Below are positions 1 to 8,904 of a stretch of DNA of 51,449 nt, in pieces (positions within the stretch are counted from its first letter, which is position 1; every line of letters starts with the position of its first letter). The position numbers were made by a program, and so were the translations under genes. Below the pieces are notes generated by a model. That model saw only the letters and a program-made list of their open reading frames with translations. It was not told where the DNA came from and did no database searches. The DNA is from Actinomycetaceae bacterium (GTDB taxonomy: Bacteria > Actinomycetota > Actinomycetes > Actinomycetales > Actinomycetaceae). The stretch covers positions 1 to 51,449 of the forward strand of contig JAUNVG010000006.1 of the NCBI GenBank assembly GCA_030537735.1, written 5' to 3'.

Positions 1-1192
1 TTTGCAGGCGCTGTCGCGGGGTGCGGGTGAGGTGCTTGGTGCGGCTCAGGTGGAGGTTCTGGTTCCGGAATGGGGTCCGGTACAGGAGCTGGGTCCGGTT
101 CCGGCATGGGGTCCGGTACAGGTGCCGCGGTGACTTCAATGTCGTAAGAGAACTTGTATGGTTCCGTTGCAGTTGCCGCACGAGTCGTCATACGGGCAAC
201 CCCAGCGCTTGCAGTTTCACCAGTCGTTAAGGTAACAGTGGTCTTCCCAGGTTTAACCCCAACAAACTCCCCGTCTTTTACGGTGAGTATTGAGGGATCC
301 TCGCTAGACCATTCCCCCCTGAAAGAGAAACGTCCAGCGTCAAATTTCACTACCGAATACTCGATTTGCCCCTCATAGGCTTTAGAAACAAGCTGCGGTA
401 TGGCCACAGAGTCGCCAGCCTGTACCGTCTTCACACCCATATCTGGCTTGTATTGACCTTCGACCATTCGGGGTGAAGCATTACTTTGAATGTATGTTTC
501 CCAGATATTCCGCTAGCCGATTGATCTTGCCCGTCTTTAGTACTGTGCGACACCAAAGTCCAGGTTGACTGGTATTCAGCTTGCTCAGGCCCAACAAATC
601 CGGCCATACCGAAAGACGAAAGCTCGGGATCAATTAGCTGCTCATAATGGCCTGTTACTTTATCCTTAGTATTGTTAACCCAGTCCGGCTTTTCACGCTC
701 AAACTGACCTATCGACTCCGCAGCAGAGGTCTTTGCCCAAGCTATGCCTTCTCGGAAGGCACCTAGCTTCAGTAGCAACGAACCCAATTTTTCTTCGTTG
801 GGACGCAAGTGGCCGATTATGTTAGTCAGATGGGTCTCCGCAGCTCTAATAATCGCCAGACGCTCGGCCTCAGCACTCCAAACCGGAGCCAGATAATCGG
901 CTTCAGCGATTCCCTTTTCTTCCAAGTATTGACGCATTGTCTTTGGCTTACCCTTTTCGGGCCAGGGAACACCCTGATCTAATGCGTCTTTGCGTATACG
1001 AGTGATCTCAGCAAGAGTCTCAGCTTTAATGTTTCCTTCAGCGGAGGTTAGTTCCACGTAGGCAGGAACCTGACTCTAAATCAGAGCCGTAATCATAGTC
1101 TTGGGCTGCTGCCCCGCGGTGATGCTTCCCGCAAAGACTAGACCTACTAGCGCTGCTCCTGAGACCAGTATTCGACTGAAAGGCTTCTTCAT
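1..1192 (-). pseudogene. Disrupted CAP/SCP-domain and Ig-like (Big_2-like) secreted surface protein, cut by the left edge
   Basis: Read on the minus strand, an ATG at 1192 starts a signal peptide (MKKPFSRILVSGAALVGLVF, then AGSITAG), but an in-frame TAG lies at 1078-1076. The same frame resumes and from 1057 encodes a CAP domain: the GHLRPNEEK helix, the GIAWAKTSAAES stretch, and an H-E-x-L-I-D-P segment before a FGMAGF strand. That frame ends at TGA 433-431. A second frame, open from about 512 to the left edge, continues with ETYIQSNASPRMVEGQYKPD, an Ig-like domain (SSEDPSILTVKDGEFVGVKP, then GKTTVTL) and a Pro/Glu/Asp repeat tail such as PVPDPMPEPDPAPVPDP. One protein is therefore split by a nonsense codon (or paired frameshifts) and a later -1-type frameshift. 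Known CAP-plus-Ig proteins of actinomycetes are secreted or wall-bound. Sequencing error is the alternative; domain calls are firm, loss of function fairly likely. Confidence 0.7.
61..122. repeat. Two copies of a 26-bp repeat at 36-bp period
   Basis: A 26-bp unit (61-86) recurs at 97-122 with a single mismatch. On the minus strand the 36-bp period encodes a 12-residue Pro/Glu/Asp-rich unit, PAPVPDPMPEPD versus PAPVPDPIPEPE. Such tails usually form an extended wall-spanning stalk. Confidence 0.8.
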
Positions 1193-1488
1193 TGATCGAT
1201 TCCTTTACTGGTTCTGGGATTTAACGATACTCAGCTCTATGACCAATCTCTATCAGAAAAGAGCTGACTAGAGCCAGTCTATCATCTTCACCCCGTGTCG
1301 AAGGGGGCATCTGCACTCCGCTAAAGCCCAAGACATTCCCCCGTTAAGATCCCAAATATACGCTTTATTTTTAGCCGCCGACCCCCTCTAAATTTCCGCC
1401 CCACCAAGTAGGGTAGACAATGAGGAACGCACAGAAGATCTTATTTCAGATATTTTCAATCGATAGTTGTTTTCGTTAACCTGGCACC
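1193..1488. other. Divergent intergenic region
   Basis: This 296-bp gap between the broken CAP gene and the rhodanese lipoprotein must hold both promoters. The last 60 bp before 1489 are AT-rich. I see no ORF, RNA gene or convincing hairpin here, and no promoter hexamer pair I would defend. Confidence 0.5.
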
Positions 1489-1944
1489 ATGCAGAAAATA
1501 TTCCGATTGCGCCTGCCGGCAGCACTGTTGATCCCCATTGTTTCTTTAACTGCGTGCAGCAGTGGTGACTCTACTCCCGCTACCTCCGCTACCAGTGAAG
1601 CAGCTGTTTCCTCCTCGTCCTCATCGCAGAACTATAACTGGGGCGAACACGTTGATCTCAGCCAATTCAAGGACTTTGTCGAAAACAATTCACCGGTGAT
1701 AGTGGACGTGCGCACCCCCGGGGAATACCAATCCGGCCACCTTCCCGGAGCCATAAACATTGATGTATCCAATAGTGATTTCCAAAAGCAGATTTCGGAC
1801 CTCTCCCCCGACAAGCAGTACGCGATTTACTGCCGCTCCGGTAACCGTAGCCGCTCTGCGCAAGCGCAAATGGTTAAAGCGGGTTTGGAACAGACCCTTG
1901 CTTTGGAAGGCGGTATTGGCGCCTGGGATGGGGAGATCGAGTAA
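1489..1944 (+). CDS. Rhodanese-domain lipoprotein
   Basis: A 151-residue protein. Residues 1-23 form a lipoprotein signal with lipobox LTAC, so Cys23 is the predicted lipidation site and the protein sits on the outer face of the membrane. A Ser/Thr/Ala linker (24-50) leads to a single rhodanese domain (about 55-151). The CH2A-like motif VDVRTPGEYQSGHLPGAINI and the active-site loop CRSGNRS are intact, with Cys115 as the persulfide-carrying cysteine. Rhodaneses of this kind move sulfane sulfur to thiols or cyanide; the physiological acceptor is unknown. The gene is monocistronic: it has its own upstream AT-rich region and ends at a strong hairpin shared with the converging transporter operon. 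Family assignment is secure, substrate is not. Confidence 0.9.
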   Translation: MQKIFRLRLPAALLIPIVSLTACSSGDSTPATSATSEAAVSSSSSSQNYNWGEHVDLSQFKDFVENNSPVIVDVRTPGEYQSGHLPGAINIDVSNSDFQKQISDLSPDKQYAIYCRSGNRSRSAQAQMVKAGLEQTLALEGGIGAWDGEIE

Positions 1945-2055
1945 CGCTCGCACCAATCCCCGATCCTGGGTGAAGCCAAGTTAGTACCGCGTCGGCACTG
2001 GCAGCGGTAACTGGATCCGCATTCCCAGGCCAAACCCGACGCCACCGAACAAGAT

Positions 2056-2103
2056 AAGCAGGCGCCGACCTCGTAAATTCAGCAACGAGGTCGGCGCCTG
2101 CTT
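2056..2103. terminator. Bidirectional terminator between rhodanese gene and peptide transporter operon
   Basis: A perfect 19-bp stem (2056-2074 with 2085-2103) closes a 10-nt loop. It lies between two convergent genes and can serve both. There is little U tract, as is common in actinobacteria. Confidence 0.85.
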
Positions 2104-2121
2104 CTACGCTAACTGCGCGGT

Positions 2122-3834
2122 CTAGACTCCCAGCGGAATGTCGCGCCCGGGAATGGAGTCAATCAGGTTTCGCGTGTACTCGGTTTGCGGATGGTGGAAA
2201 ATCTGATCGGAGGAATCCGCTTCCACCACTTTCCCTGACTGCATCACTACCACGTCATCGGCGATCTGACGCACCACCGCCAGGTCGTGGGTGATAAACA
2301 GGTAGCTGAGCTCCATCTGCGCTTGAATGTCGTTTAGCAGGTGCAAAATCTGGTCCTGCACCAACACGTCCAAAGCAGAAACAGCCTCGTCTAACACCAG
2401 CACTTGGGGGCGCAACGCTAAGGCCCGGGCAATCGCCACACGCTGACGTTGACCGCCGGAGAGCTCGTTCGGATAGCGCCGCATCGCGGAGCGGGGCAAC
2501 GCCACCATGTCAAGCAGTTCCGCTACGCGTTCTTGCCTCTCAGCCTTTGTCCCCACCTTGTGTACTCGCATGGGTTCTTCGATGGCGCGGAAAATGGAGT
2601 ACATGGGGTCAAGGGAGCCGTAGGGGTTTTGGAACACTACCTGCAAGTTGCGCCGCATCTCGAAGCGTTCCTTCTTCGACAGTGTCTCCACGTCTACGTC
2701 GTTGAAAATGACCTGCCCCGAATCCTGTTTCAACAGTCCCAAGATAATATTGGCAGCGGTGGACTTACCGGAACCGGACTCCCCCACGACCGCCAAGGTG
2801 GTGCCCTTACGTAAACGGAATGAGACATCGTCCAAAGCCTTGAACATTTTGCCTCGCTGTCCGCGTATGGGGAAGGTCTTGGTTAGGTCGCGCACTTCAA
2901 CCGCAGCGTCGGTGGAGGTAGCGCCCAGGCCGGCGCCAAGCAGTTCTTCTTCCGTAACTTCAATACCGCGTTCGTGGGCGGACTGGATGCGCGCTGAAGC
3001 AATGGATGGCGCCGCCGCTACCAGACGCTTAGTGTAGGGATGCTTGGGGTCTTGCAGAATTTCTGCCGCCGGACCAGATTCCACTACGCGACCGCGGTGC
3101 ATTACCACCAGGTGGGAGGCGCGTTCTGCCGCCAATCCCAGGTCGTGGGTGATGAACAATACCGCGGTTCCCAGTTCCTGAGTCAGCCCCTCTAAGTGGT
3201 CCAGGATACGCCGTTGCACGGTCACGTCCAAGGCCGAGGTCGGCTCATCCGCGATCAACAGCGACGGGCGCGCCGCCAACCCAATAGCGATGAGGGCGCG
3301 CTGGCGCATACCGCCGGAGAACTCGTGCGGATACTGCTTCGCCACCCGCTCGGTGTCGGGTAGTCCGGCTTCTTCCAGTAGCTGGTTCACCCGCTGATGC
3401 ATTTCAGATCCGGGAACCACGCTGTTGGCTTTGAGCGCTTCGCGCACCTGGAAACCGATTTTCCACACCGGGTTCAGGTTCGACATCGGGTCTTGCGGGA
3501 CCAGGCCGATTTCTTTACCGCGGATTCTTTCCATGGCTTTACGCGGCTTACCAACCAGTTCTTCACCGCGCAGTTTTATGGATCCTCCGGTGATCTTCCC
3601 GGTGCCGGGAAGCAGGTTAATAATGGCGTGAGCGGTGGTGGACTTACCGGACCCGGACTCCCCCACGATCGCCACGGACTGCCCCGGGTAGATGGTCAGG
3701 TTCGCTTTGCGCACCGCTGGGACCATGCCGGTGGAGGATTGGAACGCCACCTCCAAGTCGGTGATCTCCAGTAGCGGTTGTTCGGTTTCGTTCACTACGT
3801 CCTCGCGTTCGTTTGCAAACTGATTTTCACTCAT
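2122..3834 (-). CDS. Peptide/nickel ABC transporter, fused double ATPase (DppD-DppF type)
   Basis: A 570-residue protein with two complete ABC domains in one chain, replacing the separate DppD and DppF subunits. Domain 1 has Walker A GESGSGKS (about 58-65), signature FSGGMRQR (about 170) and Walker B LLIADEPTSALD. Domain 2 has Walker A GESGSGKS (about 349), signature LSGGQRQR (about 457) and Walker B VLVLDEAVSALD; the position after DE is A-V rather than P-T, which is tolerated in the family. The oligopeptide-type C-terminal extensions (HPYTKRLVAAAPS, TEYTRNLIDSIP) follow each domain. I chose ATG 3834, 4 nt after the dppC stop; an in-frame start at 3885 would overlap dppC. It energises import through the two permeases upstream. 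It is the last gene of the four-gene minus-strand operon. Confidence 0.95.
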   Translation of the reverse strand: MSENQFANEREDVVNETEQPLLEITDLEVAFQSSTGMVPAVRKANLTIYPGQSVAIVGESGSGKSTTAHAIINLLPGTGKITGGSIKLRGEELVGKPRKAMERIRGKEIGLVPQDPMSNLNPVWKIGFQVREALKANSVVPGSEMHQRVNQLLEEAGLPDTERVAKQYPHEFSGGMRQRALIAIGLAARPSLLIADEPTSALDVTVQRRILDHLEGLTQELGTAVLFITHDLGLAAERASHLVVMHRGRVVESGPAAEILQDPKHPYTKRLVAAAPSIASARIQSAHERGIEVTEEELLGAGLGATSTDAAVEVRDLTKTFPIRGQRGKMFKALDDVSFRLRKGTTLAVVGESGSGKSTAANIILGLLKQDSGQVIFNDVDVETLSKKERFEMRRNLQVVFQNPYGSLDPMYSIFRAIEEPMRVHKVGTKAERQERVAELLDMVALPRSAMRRYPNELSGGQRQRVAIARALALRPQVLVLDEAVSALDVLVQDQILHLLNDIQAQMELSYLFITHDLAVVRQIADDVVVMQSGKVVEADSSDQIFHHPQTEYTRNLIDSIPGRDIPLGV

Positions 3835-3838
3835 GACC

Positions 3839-4792
3839 TCACCGCTCCCGTGACTTCGGATCGAGGGCGTCACGCACCACGTCACCCATCATGATGAAGG
3901 ACAACACGGTAATCGCCAAGGCGCCCGCGGGATAGAACAGCACCAAAGGCTGGCTTCGCAAAGCCACCTGCCCCTTGGAGATGTCTCCACCCCAGGACAC
4001 CACTTCCGGTGGTAGACCAACGCCGAGGAAGGACAAGGTCGCTTCAGCCACGATGAACGTTCCCAGCGCCACGGTGGCGTACACGATGATGGGGGCTGCG
4101 GAGTTCGGCAGGATGTGACGCGCCAGAATGCGCCACTTCGACTCCCCTAGGGCTTGGGCGGCGGCCACGAACTCTTCGTTCTTCACGCTCATAACCGAAC
4201 CGCGCGTGATGCGGGCGATTGAGGGCCACCCGAAGATGGCCAGCACCAGCACCACTGTCCAGGTGGCGCGGTAGTCGCGGAACAGCTGCATCACGACGAT
4301 CGCGGCCAGCAGGAAAGGGATGGCGAAAACCACGTCAGTTACGCGCGAAAGGATGGCGTCCAACACGCCCCCGAAGTAGCCAGCTAAAGCTCCGAAGAGG
4401 GCACCGATTAGCACTACCGCGGCGGCGGTGAAGATCCCCACTGTCACGGAGGCGCGCGCGCCGTAAACGGTGCGGGCGTAAATGTCGCAGCCTTGCCGGT
4501 CGAACCCGAATGGGTGCTTACCTGAGGGCAGTTCCATGGAGCGGGATAGTTCGCAGAACTTCGGGTCCATGGAGGTGAAAAGGGAGGGGAAGGCTGCCAG
4601 GATGACGGCGGCGAAGATGATTACCGCGGCCACCCAAAACAGGGGGCGTTTGCGTAGTATTTTCCAAGCTTCTCCCCACATGGAGGAGGGCGCGGATTCG
4701 TCGCGCACGGCGTCTACCGCTCCCAGGCCGGTTTCGTCGACTTCGGAGACGTAGTGTTCCTGACCGGGGTAGGTTTTCTTTATCTCACTCAT
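3839..4792 (-). CDS. Peptide ABC transporter permease (DppC/OppC type)
   Basis: A 317-residue inner-membrane permease. A cytoplasmic N-terminal stretch of about 50 residues (OppC_N type, with KILRKRPLFW leading into the first helix) precedes six predicted membrane helices. The cytoplasmic EAA loop that docks on the ATPase is visible as EFVAAAQALGESKWRILARH. It pairs with the DppB-type permease just upstream, overlapping its stop by 8 nt (ATGAGTGA), which implies translational coupling. The extracellular loop after helix 1 (PSGKHPFGFDRQGCDIYART) is the usual one for this family. Substrate class is peptides by family and by the binding protein; opine or nickel import is the less likely alternative. 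Confidence 0.95.
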   Translation of the reverse strand: MSEIKKTYPGQEHYVSEVDETGLGAVDAVRDESAPSSMWGEAWKILRKRPLFWVAAVIIFAAVILAAFPSLFTSMDPKFCELSRSMELPSGKHPFGFDRQGCDIYARTVYGARASVTVGIFTAAAVVLIGALFGALAGYFGGVLDAILSRVTDVVFAIPFLLAAIVVMQLFRDYRATWTVVLVLAIFGWPSIARITRGSVMSVKNEEFVAAAQALGESKWRILARHILPNSAAPIIVYATVALGTFIVAEATLSFLGVGLPPEVVSWGGDISKGQVALRSQPLVLFYPAGALAITVLSFIMMGDVVRDALDPKSRER

Positions 4793-5711
4793 AGCGGATC
4801 CTCGGGTCTAGGGCGGCGTACAGCAGGTCCACCAGCAGGTTCGCCACAATGTAGATGAGGACGAGGACGGTGGTGAAGGAAACCACGGTCGCTGGCTCAC
4901 CTTTAATGATGGCTTGGTACATGTTGCCACCTACACCGTTGATGGCGAAGATACCTTCGGTGACGATGGCGCCACCGATGAGTGCGCCCAGGTCGGCACC
5001 GAGGAAGGTGGCGACGGGGATCAGCGAGTTGCGTAGCACGTGGTTGCGGATCACGCGAGGGCGGGTCATGCCTTTGGCGTATGCGGTGCGCACGTGGTCA
5101 GACGACAGTGTCTCTGAAACTGACTGGCGGGTGAGGCGCAGTACGTAGGCGAACGACACTGACCCCAGCACAATGGCAGGCATGAGGAGGGCTTTGAAAC
5201 TGGTGTTTCCACCGACCGTGGTGGGAAGCCAGCCAAGTTTAACGCCGATTATGAACTGGAATACGAAGCCGGTGACGAAGATGGGCACGGCGATGACGAA
5301 CAGGGACACCACCAGTACGGTGGCGTCGAAGATACCGCCGCGCCGCATTCCGGCGATCAGTCCGAACCCGATGCCGAAAACAGCTTCGAAGGCTAACGCC
5401 ATGAGGGCGAGTTTTATGGTCACCGGGAAGGCTGATGCCATCACCTCCAGCACGTCGCGGCCGGAGAATGTGGTCCCGAAGTCAAGGGTGAAGATGCCTT
5501 TTAGGTAGAGCAGGTATTGCACCAGGAATGGTTTGTCGAGGTTGTAGCGTTGCCGCACGGCTTCAGCTACGTGCGGGGGTAGTCCGCGGTCCCCTCCGAG
5601 TGCCTGGATGGCGTCGCCGGGCATGGCGAAAACGAGGGCGTAGATCAGTAGCGTCGCCCCGATAAATACGGGGATCATTTGCAGTAATCTACGGCCAATA
5701 TAACGGAGCAT
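4785..5711 (-). CDS. Peptide ABC transporter permease (DppB/OppB type)
   Basis: A 308-residue permease beginning MLRYIGRRLLQMIPVFIGAT, the typical DppB opening with its first membrane helix. Helices follow around residues 100-190 and 240-300, and the EAA-type loop HVRTAYAKGMTRPRVIRNHV contacts the ATPase. The start ATG at 5711 has GGGAG about 6 nt upstream. It is separated from the binding-protein gene by about 130 nt that hold a strong hairpin, so the permease and ATPase genes may be expressed below the level of the binding protein. The stop codon overlaps the start of the next permease gene. Confidence 0.95.
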   Translation of the reverse strand: MLRYIGRRLLQMIPVFIGATLLIYALVFAMPGDAIQALGGDRGLPPHVAEAVRQRYNLDKPFLVQYLLYLKGIFTLDFGTTFSGRDVLEVMASAFPVTIKLALMALAFEAVFGIGFGLIAGMRRGGIFDATVLVVSLFVIAVPIFVTGFVFQFIIGVKLGWLPTTVGGNTSFKALLMPAIVLGSVSFAYVLRLTRQSVSETLSSDHVRTAYAKGMTRPRVIRNHVLRNSLIPVATFLGADLGALIGGAIVTEGIFAINGVGGNMYQAIIKGEPATVVSFTTVLVLIYIVANLLVDLLYAALDPRIRYE

Positions 5712-5790
5712 GAGGGTCTCCCAGCTTCTTCTTTATAGTGGGCGTATTGGTTTCGGTTGCCCTGACCGCTACAGTCAGTGCTTGGCACGA

Positions 5791-5826
5791 CTAGGGGAAG
5801 ACCATCGTTCGATGATCTTCCCCTAG
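5791..5826 (-). terminator. Intercistronic hairpin between binding-protein and permease genes
   Basis: A 17-bp stem with one G-T pair (5791-5807 with 5810-5826) sits just after the binding-protein stop and inside the transporter operon. It has no clear U tract. It probably acts as a partial terminator or an RNA-stabilising 3' end rather than a full stop. Confidence 0.7.
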
Positions 5827-5844
5827 GTCGCGCTATTGCAGTGT

Positions 5845-7476
5845 TTACTTGGTGATCTGGTAGTAGATCGGCACGGAGTTCCAGCCGAATACTACGTTGT
5901 CAACGCCTTCGGCGTAGCCGCCGCTAACGTTGGAGTACCACAGCGGGATGGCGGGAAGATCCTCGAACAGCACAGACTGTGCGTCCAGCAGGAGCTTGTT
6001 GCCCGCATCTACCGACTCGGCGGCAGCAGCCTTGGTTAGCAGCTCGTCGAATGCGGCGTTGGAGTAGTCGCCGTCGTTGGACCCAGCTCCAGTGCCGTAC
6101 AGCGGGCCGAGGAAGTTAGCCATGGACGGGTAGTCGGCCTGCCAACCGGTACGGAAGGCGGTTTCGATCTTGCGTTCGGTGACTTCCTGACGCAGGGACT
6201 TGAAGTCCGGGTAGGGCTTGCCAACAGCGTCGATACCCAGGGTGTTCTTGATTGAGTTCGTCGCCGCGTCAACCCACGCTTGGTGTCCGCCGTCGGAGTT
6301 GTAGGCGAGTTCGAACTTGCCGTCCCAGGGGGAGAGTTCGTCTGCCTTGGCCCACAGTTCCTTGGCCTTTTCCGGATCGAAGTTGGTGACCTCGCTACCG
6401 GGAACGTTCTCGTTCCAGCCGGCGATTACCGGGGAGGTGAAGTCCTTAGCTGGGGTACGAGTGTTCTGGAAGATGGTGGCGCAGATTTCTTCACGGTTGA
6501 TCGCCATGGAGATAGCCTGGCGACGCAGGTTGCCTTCTTCCCCGGAGAAGTGCGCTAGGCGTTCGGGAATGGTGAAGGACTGGAAGATCGCCGACGGCTG
6601 GTTCACGGCGCGACCGGAGAGTTCGTTTTCGAAGGTTCCGAAAGCGGAGTCCGGTACCGCGTCGAGTACGTCGATTACGCCCGAGAGCAGGTCGTTGTAA
6701 GCAGCGTCTTGCTGAGCGTAGAACTTGAACTCAATGCCACCGTTTTGGGCTTTACGCGGACCGTCGTATTCGGGGTTGGGAACCAGCTTGATAGCTACGT
6801 TGCGCTCCCAAGCGTTGTCGCCATCGAACATGTAGGGGCCGTTGCCAACCGGCTTTTCACCGAAGGCCTTCACGGCCTCGGCGTCACCGACACCAGCTTC
6901 GGGAAGCGGGAAGAACGCGGAGTAGCCCAGGCGCAACTCGAAGTCCGCTTCGGGCTGCTTCAGTTCAATGGTGAAGGTGTTGTCGTCAACTACCTTCAGG
7001 CCTTCCATTTCCTCTACCTTTTCTTCACCTTCGGGGAATCCCTTAATCGGTTCGAAGAAGTAGCTGGAGAGGTGATCTTCACGCACGCCCTGGTTCCAGG
7101 CGTCAACGAAGTTCTTTGCAGTCACGGGGGAGCCGTCGGAGAACTTCTGCCCTTCCTTGAGCTTAACGGTGAAGGTCTGGTGGTCTTCGGTTTCAATGGC
7201 TTCAGCCATGTCTAGCTGGGCGGCGCCGTCCTTGTCGTAGTACATCAGACCGGAGAAGATCAGGTCGACGACCTTACCGCCACCTACCTCGTTGGTGTTG
7301 GTTGGGATCAGCGGGTTTTGTGGTTCCGAGCCGTTGGTGATGATTACTTCACCAGAGGCAGCGGCGCTTCCACCTTCGCTTCCGCCGTTACCGCCGTCGT
7401 TGCTTCCCGAGCAAGCGGTAAGGGCCAGGGCAGCTACCGCAACGGGTGCTGCTACACGCAAGAATGTGCGTTTCAT
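5845..7476 (-). CDS. Peptide ABC transporter substrate-binding lipoprotein (SBP_bac_5 family)
   Basis: A 543-residue extracytoplasmic binding protein. The signal ends in lipobox LTAC with Cys22 as lipid anchor, followed by a Gly/Ser-rich linker. The family pattern is clear: NGSEPQNPLIPTNTNEVGG near the N-terminus, then KLKEGQKFSDGSPVTAKNFVDAWNQG-like text (read as the usual F-S-D-G-x-P-V-T-A-x-D/N-F motif), FGEKPVGNGPYMF, and a C-terminal DLPAIPLWYSN. It captures peptides and delivers them to the permease pair. ATG 7476 has GGAGG 5 nt upstream, the best ribosome site of the operon. It is the first gene, preceded by about 250 bp with palindromes. It resembles the DppA/OppA of actinomycetes; exact peptide preference is unknown. 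Confidence 0.95.
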   Translation of the reverse strand: MKRTFLRVAAPVAVAALALTACSGSNDGGNGGSEGGSAAASGEVIITNGSEPQNPLIPTNTNEVGGGKVVDLIFSGLMYYDKDGAAQLDMAEAIETEDHQTFTVKLKEGQKFSDGSPVTAKNFVDAWNQGVREDHLSSYFFEPIKGFPEGEEKVEEMEGLKVVDDNTFTIELKQPEADFELRLGYSAFFPLPEAGVGDAEAVKAFGEKPVGNGPYMFDGDNAWERNVAIKLVPNPEYDGPRKAQNGGIEFKFYAQQDAAYNDLLSGVIDVLDAVPDSAFGTFENELSGRAVNQPSAIFQSFTIPERLAHFSGEEGNLRRQAISMAINREEICATIFQNTRTPAKDFTSPVIAGWNENVPGSEVTNFDPEKAKELWAKADELSPWDGKFELAYNSDGGHQAWVDAATNSIKNTLGIDAVGKPYPDFKSLRQEVTERKIETAFRTGWQADYPSMANFLGPLYGTGAGSNDGDYSNAAFDELLTKAAAAESVDAGNKLLLDAQSVLFEDLPAIPLWYSNVSGGYAEGVDNVVFGWNSVPIYYQITK

Positions 7477-7506
7477 CTAGTCCTCCATTAGTGGATGGGC
7501 AGTTTC

Positions 7507-7533
7507 ATGGCACCACGAATTCGTGGTTGCCAT
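7507..7533. promoter_or_regulatory. Palindrome in the leader of the peptide transporter operon
   Basis: CCACGAATTCGTGG (7513-7526) is a perfect 14-bp palindrome. Flanks ATGGCA and TGCCAT extend the symmetry to 27 bp with one extra base. It lies about 30 bp before the binding-protein start. It could be a repressor operator or an RNA hairpin; no regulator is encoded nearby. Confidence 0.5.
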
Positions 7534-7681
7534 TTCGCAAGTACCCTAACACCGCGGAGAATATTTTAATAATGCAATTCCCAGGCTTTCCCCAAGGTTT
7601 CGTAAAGTTTGCTATTGGGCTTGTTTTTTCCCTTGAAATCCCGCGGTTTCAAGCCAACATTACGAATATGCCACAACCCCC

Positions 7682-7711
7682 TGAGACCGCTCAGCTAGTG
7701 AGACTGTCTCA
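7682..7711 (-). terminator. Possible terminator after the SepX/GlpR gene
   Basis: TGAGAC (7682-7687) pairs with GTCTCA (7706-7711), with an inner CTCA/TGAG helix. It lies about 20 nt past the stop of the membrane-protein gene. There is no U tract, so this is only a candidate. Confidence 0.4.
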
Positions 7712-7729
7712 AACAGTAAGACAAACGGG

Positions 7730-8755
7730 TTACTGTGCTCGGCGCAGCTGCAGGACATCTTCCAAGTCAAACGCCACCGGCGCCTCCGCCGCAGCCTGCG
7801 CAGAACTCTGCCCCTGCTCTCCCCCCGCCTTCGCAGTGGTGGGACGCACCGGGCTGGCCACTACCGGTTCTTCTTCGCTCTGCACACTGGCGACAGCTTC
7901 AGCGCTCACTTGGCGACGCCCCAAGCGAGCGGATTTGGCGTAGGTGGGGGGAGGCATTTCCCGCAGCGTCCACCCGGTTGCCACCGCGGCTTCGGTGGCA
8001 TCTACCGCGTCATTAGCGCTGCTGCGAGCAACAATCTGCGGTTCGTCTTCCCGCTCCACCGGGGCGCCCTCAACCGGCTCAGCCTTACGCTGGGTGGTTT
8101 CAACATGCCCAGCAAGTGCTCGCTGAACCCTTTGGTAGCGCAAGGAGGTGTTACGACGGTGTGCACGCAGTTGCTTCAGCTCTTCGGTTTCCGCCACGGA
8201 AGCGGCCACGGAGCGGCGGTAGGCAAGCCTGCCGTTAACTAACACCGCCGCTAAAAGGGAAGCGGGGATGAGAGTCCAGGCCCAGCTGAAGATCCCAATA
8301 AAGGCAATGGTCGCCACCGTGACCAGTGCTGCGAAGGCCACTACCGACAGGGCAAACCTGCGCTTACCGGCAGCGTTTTCTGCGGCGATACGAGCCGCAC
8401 GACGCGCCCGCAGACGTGCCATTTCACGTGAAGCAGACGGCACGGCGTCAGCGTAGCGGCGATCTTGGTCGGCGCTCATCCTGGTTTCCCCCTCGGCGTA
8501 TTCAATGGATTCGATCGGGCCTGTATTTTCCCGCTCGAGTTCCGGTTTGCAAGCTAAGATCTGCGGCTGCTTTCGCTGTGGCTCGGCCCTTACCGCGCGC
8601 CCAGTTTCAGTCACTGAAACCATCTGCGCGGAGGTGGAGAAACGATCCTCCACAGGTAGCTGCGCCACCTGCTGCCGGTATCTAATCAGGTTGGGAGTGA
8701 GGTAGCCGACGACAAGCGCCGCCAGTAACACTAAAACCCACCCCGTATAGCTCAC
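7730..8755 (-). CDS. SepX/GlpR-type membrane protein, cell-division receptor for the MoeA-like protein
   Basis: A 341-residue protein with one N-terminal membrane helix (about 5-22, TGWVLVLLAALVVGYLTP) followed by the conserved LPVEDRFSTSAQMV segment. In Streptomyces SepX and corynebacterial GlpR a similar P-x-E-R-F-S motif follows the first helix. A basic ARRAARIAAE stretch and two more close helices (about 138-182) come next, then an acidic, low-complexity cytoplasmic tail. The family recruits a gephyrin/MoeA-like protein (Glp) and the FtsZ machinery at septa and poles. The context agrees: rimJ-like and MoeA-like genes lie directly upstream on the same strand. Assignment rests on the motif, topology and gene order and not on a database match. 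Confidence 0.7.
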   Translation of the reverse strand: MSYTGWVLVLLAALVVGYLTPNLIRYRQQVAQLPVEDRFSTSAQMVSVTETGRAVRAEPQRKQPQILACKPELERENTGPIESIEYAEGETRMSADQDRRYADAVPSASREMARLRARRAARIAAENAAGKRRFALSVVAFAALVTVATIAFIGIFSWAWTLIPASLLAAVLVNGRLAYRRSVAASVAETEELKQLRAHRRNTSLRYQRVQRALAGHVETTQRKAEPVEGAPVEREDEPQIVARSSANDAVDATEAAVATGWTLREMPPPTYAKSARLGRRQVSAEAVASVQSEEEPVVASPVRPTTAKAGGEQGQSSAQAAAEAPVAFDLEDVLQLRRAQ

Positions 8756-8904
8756 GCTCCCATAATCACACGCTTGTGATTCACTGTCGCTGTGAACACG
8801 CCGTTACAGCTAAATACGGTGGTAGTAGGCGCACTCCCACCCCAGAAGGCACAGCTTCGCCCCGCCCTCATCATGGAAGGCCCCTCGGCAACCCTGGGAG
8901 CAGA

